A DNA stretch of 64,000 bases from Phytohabitans houttuyneae (lineage in GTDB: Bacteria > Actinomycetota > Actinomycetes > Mycobacteriales > Micromonosporaceae): contig NZ_BLPF01000001.1 in the NCBI RefSeq assembly GCF_011764425.1, positions 735,001 through 799,000 on the forward strand. The letters are read 5' to 3'. A model generated the notes under the pieces. It saw only the letters and a program-made list of their open reading frames with translations, did no database searches and was not told the DNA's origin. This document shows positions 17,070-25,469 of this stretch, in pieces. The position numbers were made by a program, and so were the translations under genes. Numbering within the stretch: position 1 is the stretch's first letter; each line of letters starts with the position of its first letter.

Positions 17070-17921
17070 TCACCTGACGGTGATCTGGTCGAGTAGCTGC
17101 GCGAGCCCGTCGGTGCGGGGAGCCACCTCGAGCGCGGGGTCGTCGCTGAGGATCGCCTGTTGCAACAGGTGCAGCCGTTTGGACGGCTCCAGCCCGAGCT
17201 CCTCGGTCATGGTGGTGCGCAACTGCTGGAAGACCCGCAGCGCCTCCTGCCGGCGACCGCTGCGGTGCAGGGCCACCATGAACTGGGCGTGCAGGTTTTC
17301 GTGCAGCCGGTGCTCCGCCATCATGCCGGCCAGGTCGGAGAGCACCTCCTGGTGACGGCCCAGCCGCAGCCGGGCCTCGATGCCCTGCTCGACGGTGGTG
17401 AGCCGGGACTCCTCCAGCCGTTTGACCTGCGGTTGCAGGAGCGGTCCGGCCCGCACGTCGGTCAGTGCCGGACCGCGCCAGAGCGACTGTGCCTGGGTCA
17501 GCCGCTCGGCCGCGAGGCCGTTTTGTCCGGCGGCGAGCGCCTGGCGGCCCTCGCCGGAGAGCCGCTCGTAGCGCGCCAGGTCGAAGTCGTCGGAGATGCT
17601 GCGGAAGAGGTAGCCGCCGGGGGTGGTCACGAGGACGCTCTTGGCAACCTCGGACGCGGGCATCGACAGGGCGGAGCTGAAGAGCTTGCGCAGGTGCAGG
17701 ACGTACGTCTGGAGAGTGGTCAGAGCACTGGCCGGGGGCTCGTGGCCCCACAGCTCCTGGATGAGGGCGCTCACCGGCACTGTCTGGTTTGCCTGTAGCA
17801 GCAGCAGCGCCAGGACTGAGCGCGGCTTGGGTGCGGTAGGGGTGGCAGTGGAATCACCACATGTGAGCATCAATGGTCCCAGGACCCTTATTTCCAGGTC
17901 CCTTCCCATGACATAAGACAT
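17070..17921 (-). CDS. SARP-family transcriptional activator
   Basis: 283-residue small AfsR/SARP regulator. The N-terminal winged-helix DNA-binding domain starts LEIRVLGPLML and includes PRSVLALLLLQAN and the TLQTYVLHLRK recognition region. The rest is the bacterial transcriptional activation domain (BTAD), with FDLARYERL and LHENLHAQFMVALHRSGRR. SARPs activate secondary-metabolite operons by binding heptameric direct repeats next to the -35 position. ATG 17921 has GGAGG 9 nt upstream; ATG 17927 would leave a gap of only 3 nt. It sits in the centre of the island between two minus-strand operons. Likely targets are the promoters at 16807 and 20768. Confidence 0.9.
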   Translation of the reverse strand: MSYVMGRDLEIRVLGPLMLTCGDSTATPTAPKPRSVLALLLLQANQTVPVSALIQELWGHEPPASALTTLQTYVLHLRKLFSSALSMPASEVAKSVLVTTPGGYLFRSISDDFDLARYERLSGEGRQALAAGQNGLAAERLTQAQSLWRGPALTDVRAGPLLQPQVKRLEESRLTTVEQGIEARLRLGRHQEVLSDLAGMMAEHRLHENLHAQFMVALHRSGRRQEALRVFQQLRTTMTEELGLEPSKRLHLLQQAILSDDPALEVAPRTDGLAQLLDQITVR

Positions 17922-18242
17922 TGACATGGACCTCCGGGGAAACGTGCGCGCGCTTGGGTGATCAGCAATGTACCCGAGTGCGGGCCTGTTTCTGCCAGAG
18001 TAGTGACCCCTCAATCCCGGAGAGTGGGCGGCATTTGTTTGGCTGATCGAGGGACTTGTGCCTAACCCGACCAGTGGCGGGCATCGATCACTAATGCCAG
18101 CGCGCCGTAGATATCCGGATTTAGGCTTCGATCACCAGTGATGCAGGTCTATGGCGGCCACCGGATGCAGGATGCAGTGCGCAAGGTCGCTGAAATACTG
18201 ACCGGCCGGGTGATGTACCCCCGGCCGGTCGGTTACCTGGTC
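17922..18242. other. Intergenic region upstream of the SARP gene
   Basis: 321 bases without a credible gene. It must contain the SARP promoter (reading leftward) and the 3' end of the ligase operon. Apart from the strong hairpin at 18200-18230 I see no clear -10/-35 pair. Several ATG and GTG codons occur, but no open frame has actinobacterial codon bias. Confidence 0.6.
18200..18230 (-). terminator. Terminator of the permease-ligase operon
   Basis: Perfect 11-bp stem, GACCGGCCGGG (18200-18210) with CCCGGCCGGTC (18220-18230), loop of 9 nt, starting 13 bases after the ligase stop codon at 18243. On the minus strand it is followed by AGTATTTC, a weak U-rich tail. Stem strength and position make a terminator likely. 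Confidence 0.7.
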
Positions 18243-19865
18243 TTATGCGGTCGCGGCGGCGGCGAGGTGACGCTGGCGCATGAGGAACTTGCGCACCTTG
18301 CCGGTCGGGCCTACCACGATCTCGCCGTCGGGCACAGCCACCACCCGGCGCAGGGTCGCGGCCGCCGCCGGGGTGAGCGACTCGCGCACCGCGGCGGTCC
18401 GGTCGACGTCCGGGTCCGCGCCGGCGGCCAGCATCAACAGCACGTCGGTGACCACCCGCCCGTCCTCGCGGCCGGCGACCACTGTGCAGTCGCGCACGTC
18501 AGGGCAGCGCACGAGGATCCGCTCCTCCGACTGTGCCGTGTAGAGCCAGTCGCCGTCGCCGAGATCCACCGCGTCCACGGCCCGGTCGACGTGGTAGTAG
18601 AAGCCGTCCGCGTCCCGGTACATCAGGTCGCCGGTCAGGTAGTAGCCGCCGAACCGGGTGCGGTAGGTGGTCACCGAGTCGTTCCAGTAGCCGGGCGCGA
18701 GCGTGGGCGACTTCAGGCCCACGTGCCCGACCGAGCCGACCGGCACCTCCGCACCGGTCGCGAGGTCCAGGAGGGCGACCTCGGCGAACGGGTACGGCCG
18801 GCCGACGCACCGCCCGTAGCGCTCACTCTCGGACGTGTGTGTGATGTGGAACGCCGAGTGCCCCATCTCGGTCGAGCCGATCCCGTCGATGAACCGCGAG
18901 CCGGGCACGCTGAGCGGACCGTCCGGTGTGTACCGCTGGTGGCTGCCGACCGCGACGAGCCGGCGGATGTGCGCCTCGTGCGCCGAGTCGCCCGTGTTGA
19001 ACCAAACCTTGATCGAGTCCAGATCACGGGCGGCGAGGTCGTGCCGGGCGAGCTCCGCCCACGTGACCGCGAACCCGAACACCCCGGTCGGCCGCCACCG
19101 CTCGATCGCGTCCAGCACCGCCGCCCCGCTGCTGGCGAACTCGCCGCCCTGCGCGGACAGGAACAGCAGCTCGTACCGGTTGCACAGCGCCTGGTTGACG
19201 GTGATGATGCCGGCGGCGTGCGCGGCCGGCATCACCGACATCTCGCGGACCGCGTAACTGGGGCGAGGCTCGAGCAGGCGCACGCGCCGGATCGCGGCGA
19301 ACAGGCTGGCGTGCGAGTGCACGACCGCCGCCGGCACCCGCGTGGTGCCGGAGGAGTGCGTGATGGCGACCGGGTCGTCGGCGTGGTGCCGGTAGTACGG
19401 CGGCGCCTGCGCCGGGTCCCCGGTGCCGGTCTGCTCCGCGTCGATCGTCCGGAAGCCGGACAGCGTCGCGCGGTGCGCCTCGTCCACGATCACGTACTCG
19501 GCCCGCAGCCGCTCGACGAAGCCGGGCGCGACCTCGGCCGGCATGTTGCCGTTCATCAGCGCGGGGATCGCGCCGATGCGCGCGAGCGCGAAAAAGTTCA
19601 GGAACACGTCGGCGGCCGAGGTGACGTAGACGGCCACCGGGTCGCGCGGGCGCACGCCGTGCGCGTACAGCCACGCGGCCCGCGCGGCGGCCCGCTCCTC
19701 CAGTGCGCCGAGGGTCAGCGGCTCGTACGCCGGCCGCCCGTCCACCGGAGTGTCGAAGGTGATGCCCGGCCCGTCGGGGTCGGCGCCGTGCTCGCGCAGC
19801 TTCGGCAGCACGTTGCCGGTGCCCAGCTCCGGGTCGGCGACGAGGGCGGCTCGGATGTTCTTCAT
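18243..19865 (-). CDS. AMP-binding (adenylate-forming) enzyme
   Basis: 540-residue ANL-superfamily ligase, diverged from that at 15334. Motifs: ITHSSGTTRVPAAVV (P-loop, in which the usual lysine is replaced), GIGSTEMGHSAFH (A5), YLTGDLMYRDADGF (A7), a modified hinge HVDRAVDAVDL and a C-terminal GPTGKVRKFLM that keeps the A10 lysine. ATG 19865 is preceded by GGAG at good spacing. It is 34 bases downstream of the ABC permease gene, so the two form an operon. It probably activates an acid or amino acid for one of the three ACPs. The altered P-loop and hinge suggest an unusual substrate or reduced adenylation; thioester-forming ability is not proven. Confidence 0.85.
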   Translation of the reverse strand: MKNIRAALVADPELGTGNVLPKLREHGADPDGPGITFDTPVDGRPAYEPLTLGALEERAAARAAWLYAHGVRPRDPVAVYVTSAADVFLNFFALARIGAIPALMNGNMPAEVAPGFVERLRAEYVIVDEAHRATLSGFRTIDAEQTGTGDPAQAPPYYRHHADDPVAITHSSGTTRVPAAVVHSHASLFAAIRRVRLLEPRPSYAVREMSVMPAAHAAGIITVNQALCNRYELLFLSAQGGEFASSGAAVLDAIERWRPTGVFGFAVTWAELARHDLAARDLDSIKVWFNTGDSAHEAHIRRLVAVGSHQRYTPDGPLSVPGSRFIDGIGSTEMGHSAFHITHTSESERYGRCVGRPYPFAEVALLDLATGAEVPVGSVGHVGLKSPTLAPGYWNDSVTTYRTRFGGYYLTGDLMYRDADGFYYHVDRAVDAVDLGDGDWLYTAQSEERILVRCPDVRDCTVVAGREDGRVVTDVLLMLAAGADPDVDRTAAVRESLTPAAAATLRRVVAVPDGEIVVGPTGKVRKFLMRQRHLAAAATA

Positions 19866-19899
19866 GGTGGTCTCCGTCCCGTTACCGGATCGCACGGAC

Positions 19900-20688
19900 T
19901 CAGCGGATCGTGCGGGTGAAAAGCCTTGTGGACCAGGCGATGGCGACCGTGGCGAGCACGGTGACGCCGACCAGCCCCTGCCAGATGGCGGTGTCGCCGG
20001 TGTTTCCCTCGAAGAGGGATCGCATCCCGTTGGTGACCCAGTAGAACGGGTTCCAGTCGGCGATGGCCTGGATCCACGCGGGCGCCAGCGCCACCGGCAG
20101 CAGCACGCCGGCCAGCAGCGCCACCGGCTGCGCCACGGTGTTCATCACCGGGCCCAGCGCGCCCTCCTTGCGCACGATCAGCGTCACCGCGTACGACACG
20201 GACGTGGTCATCAGCGCGATGACGCACAGCAGCAGGTACGCCAGCAGCAGGTCGAGCACGCCGACGGAGAGCCCGAACGGCACCGCGATGGCGGTGATGA
20301 TGAGCGCCTGCACCAGCAGCGACGCGACGTCGCGCAGGGCCCGCCCGAGCAGCAGCGCGGACCGGCTCACCGGCGTCACCCTGGCCCGCTCGATGATGCC
20401 GGCGCGCAGCTCGGCGAGCAGGCCGAAGCCGGTGAAAAGGCCGCCGTACAGGCACATAACGACGAGCAGGCCGGGCACGTACACCCGGTACGCGTCGCCG
20501 TAGCTGTCGGCGCCCATCGAGGCCAGCGCCGGCTTGAGCATCGGCGCGAAGAGCACGAGGTAGGTGATCGGCTGGGCGAGGCCGAAGATGAGCCACGTGC
20601 GGCTGCGCAGCATCAGGGACATCTGGGCCTGGAAGACCAGCCACGTGTCGCGGGCGAGTTTCACGGGAGGGACGGTATGGCCTGTCAT
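19900..20688 (-). CDS. ABC-2 type exporter permease, DrrB-like
   Basis: 262-residue membrane protein with about six transmembrane helices, for example WLIFGLAQPITYLVLFAPML, LLVVMCLYGGLFTGFGLL and VALLAGVLLPVALAPAW. The block RVTPVSRSALLLGRALRD between helices is the ABC-2 signature region, and the PFYWVTNGMRSLFEG segment precedes the last helix. It lacks its own ATPase gene next door; the DrrA-type ATPase at 6428 is the expected partner. ATG 20688 has no convincing Shine-Dalgarno sequence. It diverges from the condensation-domain operon, sharing a 92-bp regulatory gap. Confidence 0.9.
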   Translation of the reverse strand: MTGHTVPPVKLARDTWLVFQAQMSLMLRSRTWLIFGLAQPITYLVLFAPMLKPALASMGADSYGDAYRVYVPGLLVVMCLYGGLFTGFGLLAELRAGIIERARVTPVSRSALLLGRALRDVASLLVQALIITAIAVPFGLSVGVLDLLLAYLLLCVIALMTTSVSYAVTLIVRKEGALGPVMNTVAQPVALLAGVLLPVALAPAWIQAIADWNPFYWVTNGMRSLFEGNTGDTAIWQGLVGVTVLATVAIAWSTRLFTRTIR

Positions 20689-20717
20689 CGACCGGCAACA
20701 AGCGCCTTGACCGGACG

Positions 20718-20780
20718 TCGAGCCCACCTCCGCTCGTACTTCGACCGGGAGTCAAGCTCCGTCTACTTAGACTCCTGCCG
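20718..20780 (+). promoter_or_regulatory. Leaderless promoter with SARP-like heptamers
   Basis: TAGACT at 20768-20773 is a strong actinobacterial -10 and ends 7 nt before the ATG at 20781, so the transcript is probably leaderless; indeed no ribosome-binding site precedes that ATG. Upstream are TCGACCG (20741) and TCAAGCT (20752), exactly 11 bp apart, the second ending 9 nt before the -10, with TCGAGCC further out at 20718. SARP proteins bind TCGAGC-like heptamers at 11-bp spacing just upstream of the -10, so this fits control by the SARP encoded at 17070. A normal -35 is absent, as usual for SARP targets. Confidence 0.5.
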
Positions 20781-22148
20781 ATGATGAGCCATCGCGTCAC
20801 GGTGAGGTTCGAGGGCGGCGGCAGCGGTGTCGAGGAGCTGTCGTGGGGCCAGCGCGAGCTGTGGGAGGCCATGCGGCGCCAGCACAGCTGGATGCCGATG
20901 GGCTACGCGCTGCCGGTGCCGGCCGGGACCACAGTGGACGATGCGGTCGCTCAGCTGCGCTTCATGATGGGGCGGTACCAGTCGATGCGCACCCGGGTGC
21001 GGCGCGACCCGGACGGCCACGACCGCCAGGTGGTCGCCGCGTCCGGCGAGATCGACCTGGAGGTCGTCGACGCCGCCGACGACGAGGATCCCGCCGCCGT
21101 GGCCGAGTCGGTGCGGCAGCGGTTCTGCGAGGCCGACCACGACTTCGCCCGCGACTGGCCGGTGCGGATGGCGGTCGTCCGGCACCGCGGCGTCCCCACC
21201 CACCAGGTGGTCATCCTCTGCCACCTGGTCAGCGACGGCTTCGGCGCGCTGGTCATCGTCCGCGAGATCGAAGACCTCGACCTCGTGCACGGCCGCAAGC
21301 CCGTGCCGCCGGTCACGGCGCTGGAGCCAATGGCGCAGGCACGCTGGGAGGCGTCACCGGCCGGGCAGCGCGAGCACGCCGCCGTGCTGCGCCGCTGGGA
21401 AGGCATGCTGCGCACGATCCCCGCGCGCCGCTTCCCCGGGCCGGCCGACCCGCGCGAGCCGCGGTACTGGCAGGTCCGGCTCGACTCCCCCGCCACCCTC
21501 CTGGCTGTGCGCGCCATCCGCGAGCGCACCACAGTGGACACTTCGTCGATCCTGCTCGCGCTCTTCGTCGTCGCCTGGGCCCGCGTCGCCCGCGTCAGCC
21601 CGGTGGTGACCCGCGTCATCTCCAGCAACCGCTTCCGGCGCGGCATGGCCGACTCGGTCAGCCCGATCACGCACACCGGCCTCTGCGCGATCGACCTCGG
21701 CGACATCACGTTCGACGAGGCGCTGACCCGGGTGCACCGGCGGGCGATGGCCGCGTACCGGTACGCCTACTACGACCCGCGGGCGCTCGACGCGCTCGTG
21801 GCGGAGGTGTCCGCCGAGCGGGGCGAGGAGATCGACCTGTCCTGCTTCTTCAACGACCGCAGGCTCGGCACCCGCGAGGTCACCGAGGCGCCGCCGCCGT
21901 CCGACCCGGCGGAGGTGACGGACGCGCTCGGCCGCAGCCGGCTGCGGTGGGAAAGCCAGGACAAGCCGGTGGAACGGCTCTTCGCCACCATCAACGACGG
22001 CGAGGACACCCTCGACTACGAACTCTTCGCCGACACCCACCACGTGTCGCCCGCCGACATGGAGGCGTGCGTCCGCGGCATGGAGGCGCTCGCGGTGGAA
22101 GCGGCATTCGATCCCTCGGTGCGGGTCCTGGAGAAGGTGACGTCATGA
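20781..22148 (+). CDS. Stand-alone condensation-domain protein 1
   Basis: 455 residues, the length of a single NRPS condensation domain and with the same two-lobed layout. The catalytic motif is CHLVSDG (His148, Asp152, Gly153), an HHxxxDG site in which the first, non-essential His is Cys. The N-terminal SWGQRELWEAM corresponds to C-domain motif C1. SSNRFRRGMADSVSPI marks the equivalent of the bridging region. There is no adenylation or carrier domain. It would join an acyl or aminoacyl thioester to an amine or hydroxyl acceptor in trans. It is about 60% similar by eye to the next gene, with which it overlaps in an ATGA, and heads a seven-gene plus-strand operon. Confidence 0.85.
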   Translation: MMSHRVTVRFEGGGSGVEELSWGQRELWEAMRRQHSWMPMGYALPVPAGTTVDDAVAQLRFMMGRYQSMRTRVRRDPDGHDRQVVAASGEIDLEVVDAADDEDPAAVAESVRQRFCEADHDFARDWPVRMAVVRHRGVPTHQVVILCHLVSDGFGALVIVREIEDLDLVHGRKPVPPVTALEPMAQARWEASPAGQREHAAVLRRWEGMLRTIPARRFPGPADPREPRYWQVRLDSPATLLAVRAIRERTTVDTSSILLALFVVAWARVARVSPVVTRVISSNRFRRGMADSVSPITHTGLCAIDLGDITFDEALTRVHRRAMAAYRYAYYDPRALDALVAEVSAERGEEIDLSCFFNDRRLGTREVTEAPPPSDPAEVTDALGRSRLRWESQDKPVERLFATINDGEDTLDYELFADTHHVSPADMEACVRGMEALAVEAAFDPSVRVLEKVTS

Positions 22149-23500
22149 AGCGGATCACGGTGCCGTTCAAAGCCGACCCACCCGACGGCGACGGCGTGGA
22201 GGATCTCGCCTGGGGACAGCGCGAGATCTGGACCGCGATGGTGCGGCAGGAGTGGTGGCTGCCGATCGGCTACGCCCGAGCGGTGCCGGCCGGCACCACC
22301 GTCGAGGACCTGGTGGAGGAGGTGCGGTACATGATGGGCCGCTACCCCACCCTCCGCACCACGCTGCGGTACGACCCGGACGGCGTCACCCGGCAGGTCG
22401 TCGCCGGCTCCGGCGAGATCGAGGTCGAGGTGGTCGACGCCGCCGACGACGAGGACCCCGCAGCCGTGGCCGACGCGGCGCGCCAGCGGTACTGGGACGG
22501 CGAGTACGACCTCGTGCACGGCCTTCCGATCTGGATCGCCATCATCCGCCACCGCGGCGTGCCCACCCACCTCGTCACCGTGATGAGCCACCTCGTGCTG
22601 GACGCGTTCGGCGGCCTGGTGATGCTGGACGAGGTCGTCTCCCGGCCCGAGGAGCCCACCGCCATGCCGCCGCGCGAGCAGGTGCGCTGGCAGTCGTCCC
22701 CGGCCGGCCAGCGGCAGAACGCGGCCGCGCTGCGGTACTGGGAGAAGGTGCTCTCCACGGTGCCCGCCCGCCGCTTCCCGCACCGCCACGAGCCCCGCTC
22801 GCCGCGGCACTGGGAGGCCCGGTTCCGCTCCCCCGCCGCGCACCTCGCACTGCGGGTGCTCGCCGCACGCACCAAAGTGGACGCGTCGCCGCTGCTGCTC
22901 GCGACGTTCGCGATCGCGATGGGCCGGCACACCGGCATCAACCCGGTCGCCGTGCAGGTCGTCGTCAACAACCGCTTCCGCCCCGGGCTCGCCCGCTCGA
23001 TGAGCCCGCTCAGCCAGACCGGAATCTGCGCGATCGACCTCGCCGGCCTCACGATCGACGACGCGGTGCGACTCACCGCGCGGCAGGCCATCGCCGCCTA
23101 CAAGCACGCGTACTACAACCCGTCCGATGTGGACGACCTCGTCGCCCGCCTGGCCGCCGAGCGCGGCGAGGAGCTCGACCTCGCCTGCTTCTTCAACGAC
23201 CGCCGCATCGACGTCCGCGACCAGGAGGCCGGGCCGGCACCCACCCCCGAGCAGGTGCGGGCGGCGCTGCCGCACAGCACGTTCGAGTGGAGCCGGCAGC
23301 GGGACACCTCGTTCGAGCGGATGTTCGCCCACATCGAGGACGTGCCGGACATGATGGCCATCACGATCGCCGGCGACACCCACTACATGTCACCGGGCGA
23401 CCTCGAAGCCGTCGTGCGCGGCATGGAGGCGGTCGCGGTCGAGGCGGCCTTCGACCCGGCGGCCACCACGGGGATACCCGCGAGCGGGAGCAGCCGGTGA
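22145..23500 (+). CDS. Stand-alone condensation-domain protein 2
   Basis: 451-residue tandem paralogue of the preceding protein, alike from WGQRE near the N-terminus to RGMEA(L/V)AVEAAFDP at the C-terminus. The active-site motif reads SHLVLDA (His149, Asp153) so the glycine of HxxxDG is Ala, while the catalytic His and the structural Asp remain. VNNRFRPGLARSMSPL matches the same region of the paralogue. The start codon overlaps the previous stop (ATGA) and its stop overlaps the KAS III-like start (GTGA). Two diverged copies imply two different condensations or a catalytic/non-catalytic pair; which is unknown. Confidence 0.84.
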   Translation: MKRITVPFKADPPDGDGVEDLAWGQREIWTAMVRQEWWLPIGYARAVPAGTTVEDLVEEVRYMMGRYPTLRTTLRYDPDGVTRQVVAGSGEIEVEVVDAADDEDPAAVADAARQRYWDGEYDLVHGLPIWIAIIRHRGVPTHLVTVMSHLVLDAFGGLVMLDEVVSRPEEPTAMPPREQVRWQSSPAGQRQNAAALRYWEKVLSTVPARRFPHRHEPRSPRHWEARFRSPAAHLALRVLAARTKVDASPLLLATFAIAMGRHTGINPVAVQVVVNNRFRPGLARSMSPLSQTGICAIDLAGLTIDDAVRLTARQAIAAYKHAYYNPSDVDDLVARLAAERGEELDLACFFNDRRIDVRDQEAGPAPTPEQVRAALPHSTFEWSRQRDTSFERMFAHIEDVPDMMAITIAGDTHYMSPGDLEAVVRGMEAVAVEAAFDPAATTGIPASGSSR

Positions 23501-24423
23501 CCGCGCTGGAGGCGGTGGCCACCTACCTGCCGGAGCACCGCGTGCCGATCGAGGAGCTGGCCGGCGAGCTCGACCTGACCGAGATGCAGGTGCGCCTCTT
23601 CCGCCGCTTCCACCGGCTCTCGGACGTGTGCCGCGCGCCCGGCACGACCCCCCTCGACCTGCTCCTCGCCGCGGCGTCCAAACTGGACGAGCTGCCCGCC
23701 GTGCGGCACCGCGTGCGGTACGTGTTGTGGGCACGCACGTTCCCCGTCGTCGTGCCGTACCCGCTCAACCCGCTGGACACCATGTGCCGGCTGCTCGGGC
23801 TCGACCATGCGGTCGCGTTCACCGTCACCCACCACGCCTGCGCCACCGGGCTGCTCGCGATCGACGTCGCCGGGCGGCTGCTGGCCGGCGCGCCGCCCGA
23901 CTCGCTGGCGCTGGTGGTGGCCGGGGAGAAGGCGTTCACCTACGACGCGCGGGTGGTGCCGGAGACCTCCGTCTTCGGCGAGGGCTCGTCGGCCTGCCTG
24001 ATCCGGCACGACGGCCCCCGCGACCGCCTCCTCGCGTACGCCGCCAGCCAGCGCGGCGACTTCGACGACGAGGTCACCACCGACATCGGCCGCTTCCAGG
24101 ACGACTACCAGGAGTCGCTGATGGCGACGATCCGGACCGCCGTGGAGCGGGCCGGGCTGGCACTGGACGACATCGGCCTGATGCTCCCGCACAACGTGAA
24201 CATCGTCGCCTGGCAGCGGCTCTGCCGCCGGATCGGCTATCCGATCGACCGGGTCCTGCTGGACAACGTGCCGCTCACCGCGCACGTCTTCTGCGCCGAC
24301 GCGTTCGTCAACTACCAGACCGCCCGCGCGCGGGGACTGCTGCGGCCCGGCGACCGGTACCTGGTCGCCGCGGCCGGCGCGGGGCGGGGAGCGACGTTCT
24401 CGGCGATGGTCTTCGAACACTGA
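23497..24423 (+). CDS. KAS III-like (FabH-related) condensing or acyl-transfer enzyme
   Basis: 308-residue thiolase-fold enzyme. The nucleophile is Cys115 in THHACATGLL and the first catalytic His is His232 in MLPHNVNI. Where FabH has Asn in a GNTSA motif, this protein has His263 in LTAHVFCADAF. That replacement is seen in KAS III-type enzymes that transfer acyl groups rather than perform decarboxylative condensation, so acyltransferase activity is plausible. GTG 23497 gives a 4-bp overlap with the previous gene. The ACP gene follows 20 bases downstream, and a second, degenerate thiolase-fold gene comes next, which suggests a heterodimer. Confidence 0.82.
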   Translation: MTALEAVATYLPEHRVPIEELAGELDLTEMQVRLFRRFHRLSDVCRAPGTTPLDLLLAAASKLDELPAVRHRVRYVLWARTFPVVVPYPLNPLDTMCRLLGLDHAVAFTVTHHACATGLLAIDVAGRLLAGAPPDSLALVVAGEKAFTYDARVVPETSVFGEGSSACLIRHDGPRDRLLAYAASQRGDFDDEVTTDIGRFQDDYQESLMATIRTAVERAGLALDDIGLMLPHNVNIVAWQRLCRRIGYPIDRVLLDNVPLTAHVFCADAFVNYQTARARGLLRPGDRYLVAAAGAGRGATFSAMVFEH

Positions 24424-24443
24424 CTGTGATGAGGTGATGCGCC

Positions 24444-24719
24444 ATGGAGCAGCTTGACACGGACCTGCGGCCGCGGGTCGTCGACAGCATCCGCATGCTG
24501 CTGCCGCGGGTACTGCGCAAGGAGATGCCCGAGCCGACCGAGCAGAGCCGGCTGATGGAGGACCTCGGCATGAGCTCCTCCAGCACGCTGGAGCTGATGC
24601 TGGAGCTGGAGGAGGACCTCGCGCTCCAGATCGACGTCGAGGACATCGACCGGGAAGACTTCGCGACGGTGGGCACACTCGCCGACTTCGTCGTGCGGCA
24701 CCTGATTCCGGTGGAGTGA
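24444..24719 (+). CDS. Acyl carrier protein
   Basis: 91-residue carrier protein, strongly acidic. The attachment site is in EDLGMSSSSTLELMLELEEDL; by alignment with DLGLDSL the modified residue is Ser45, with Ser instead of Asp just before it. Helix II is followed by the usual VEDIDREDFATVGTLADFV. It is the third ACP of the island and the one linked to the condensation and KAS III-like genes; its stop is 3 bases before the next ATG. It probably carries the substrate of one or both condensation proteins. Confidence 0.88.
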   Translation: MEQLDTDLRPRVVDSIRMLLPRVLRKEMPEPTEQSRLMEDLGMSSSSTLELMLELEEDLALQIDVEDIDREDFATVGTLADFVVRHLIPVE

Positions 24720-24722
24720 ACG

Positions 24723-25469
24723 ATGCTGTGGTTGGCGCGGGCCGCCCGCCGGGTGTTCGACGAGCCCGCGGCGCGGACCGCGCACCCCGAGCACGCCCCG
24801 CACTTCGCCAACTACCTGGCCGATCTCCTGGAGCCGTACGGCGTGTCACCGCACCCACCGGCCGGCGGCCAGTCGTACGGCGAGATGGGCGCCGCCCTCA
24901 TCGCCGACCTGGTGCGGCCGGACGAGCCGGTCGACCTGCTGGTGCTCGCCTTCGCGGTGCCGGACGTGCGACCCGGCCGGGCCACCGCCACCTACCTGAG
25001 CCACGTGTGCCCCGGGCAGCCGCTCGCCTTCGCCGTCTGCGACCAGGGCGTCGCGGCGGGCTTCACGGCGCTGCGGATCGCCCAGTCGTACCCGGAGCAC
25101 CGGCGCTCGCTCGTCATCGTCGTCGAGCAGGCCGCCCTGCACTACGACCCGCCCGCTCCGGCGCCGCTGCCGGCCCGCCACGCCGGGGTCGCGCTGCTGT
25201 GCGGCGACTCAGGCGTCGCGCGGATCTCCCCCGTGACGATCGGCCGCGGCGAGCCGGTGGAGTCCACCGTGGACGCCGTGCCCGGCCAGCCGTACACGGG
25301 CGTCTGGTGGGCACTCGCCGGCGAGCTCGCCGACCGCACGCCGCGGCGGGTGGTGGTGGCCGCGCGGGACCCGGTGCTCGGCTACGCGTGCTCATCCACT
25401 GTGGACTTCGAGGGTCTGGAACCGGACGGGGGTGGCGCGGGTGTCCGAGTGGGACTGGGGGCGGCCTGA
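24723..25469 (+). CDS. Short thiolase-fold protein lacking the catalytic cysteine
   Basis: 248 residues related to the ketosynthase/thiolase fold. The region LAFAVCDQGVAAGFTALRIA aligns with the nucleophile helix of the KAS III-like neighbour (FTVTHHACATGLLAIDVA), and at the catalytic position there is Val110 instead of Cys. The protein is about 60-80 residues shorter than a full KAS and I see no PHxxN motif. It is therefore unlikely to condense anything itself. It may be a structural partner of the KAS III-like enzyme, like a chain-length factor. Its 3' end overlaps the next gene by 38 bp. Assignment to the fold is by local similarity only. Confidence 0.65.
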   Translation: MLWLARAARRVFDEPAARTAHPEHAPHFANYLADLLEPYGVSPHPPAGGQSYGEMGAALIADLVRPDEPVDLLVLAFAVPDVRPGRATATYLSHVCPGQPLAFAVCDQGVAAGFTALRIAQSYPEHRRSLVIVVEQAALHYDPPAPAPLPARHAGVALLCGDSGVARISPVTIGRGEPVESTVDAVPGQPYTGVWWALAGELADRTPRRVVVAARDPVLGYACSSTVDFEGLEPDGGGAGVRVGLGAA

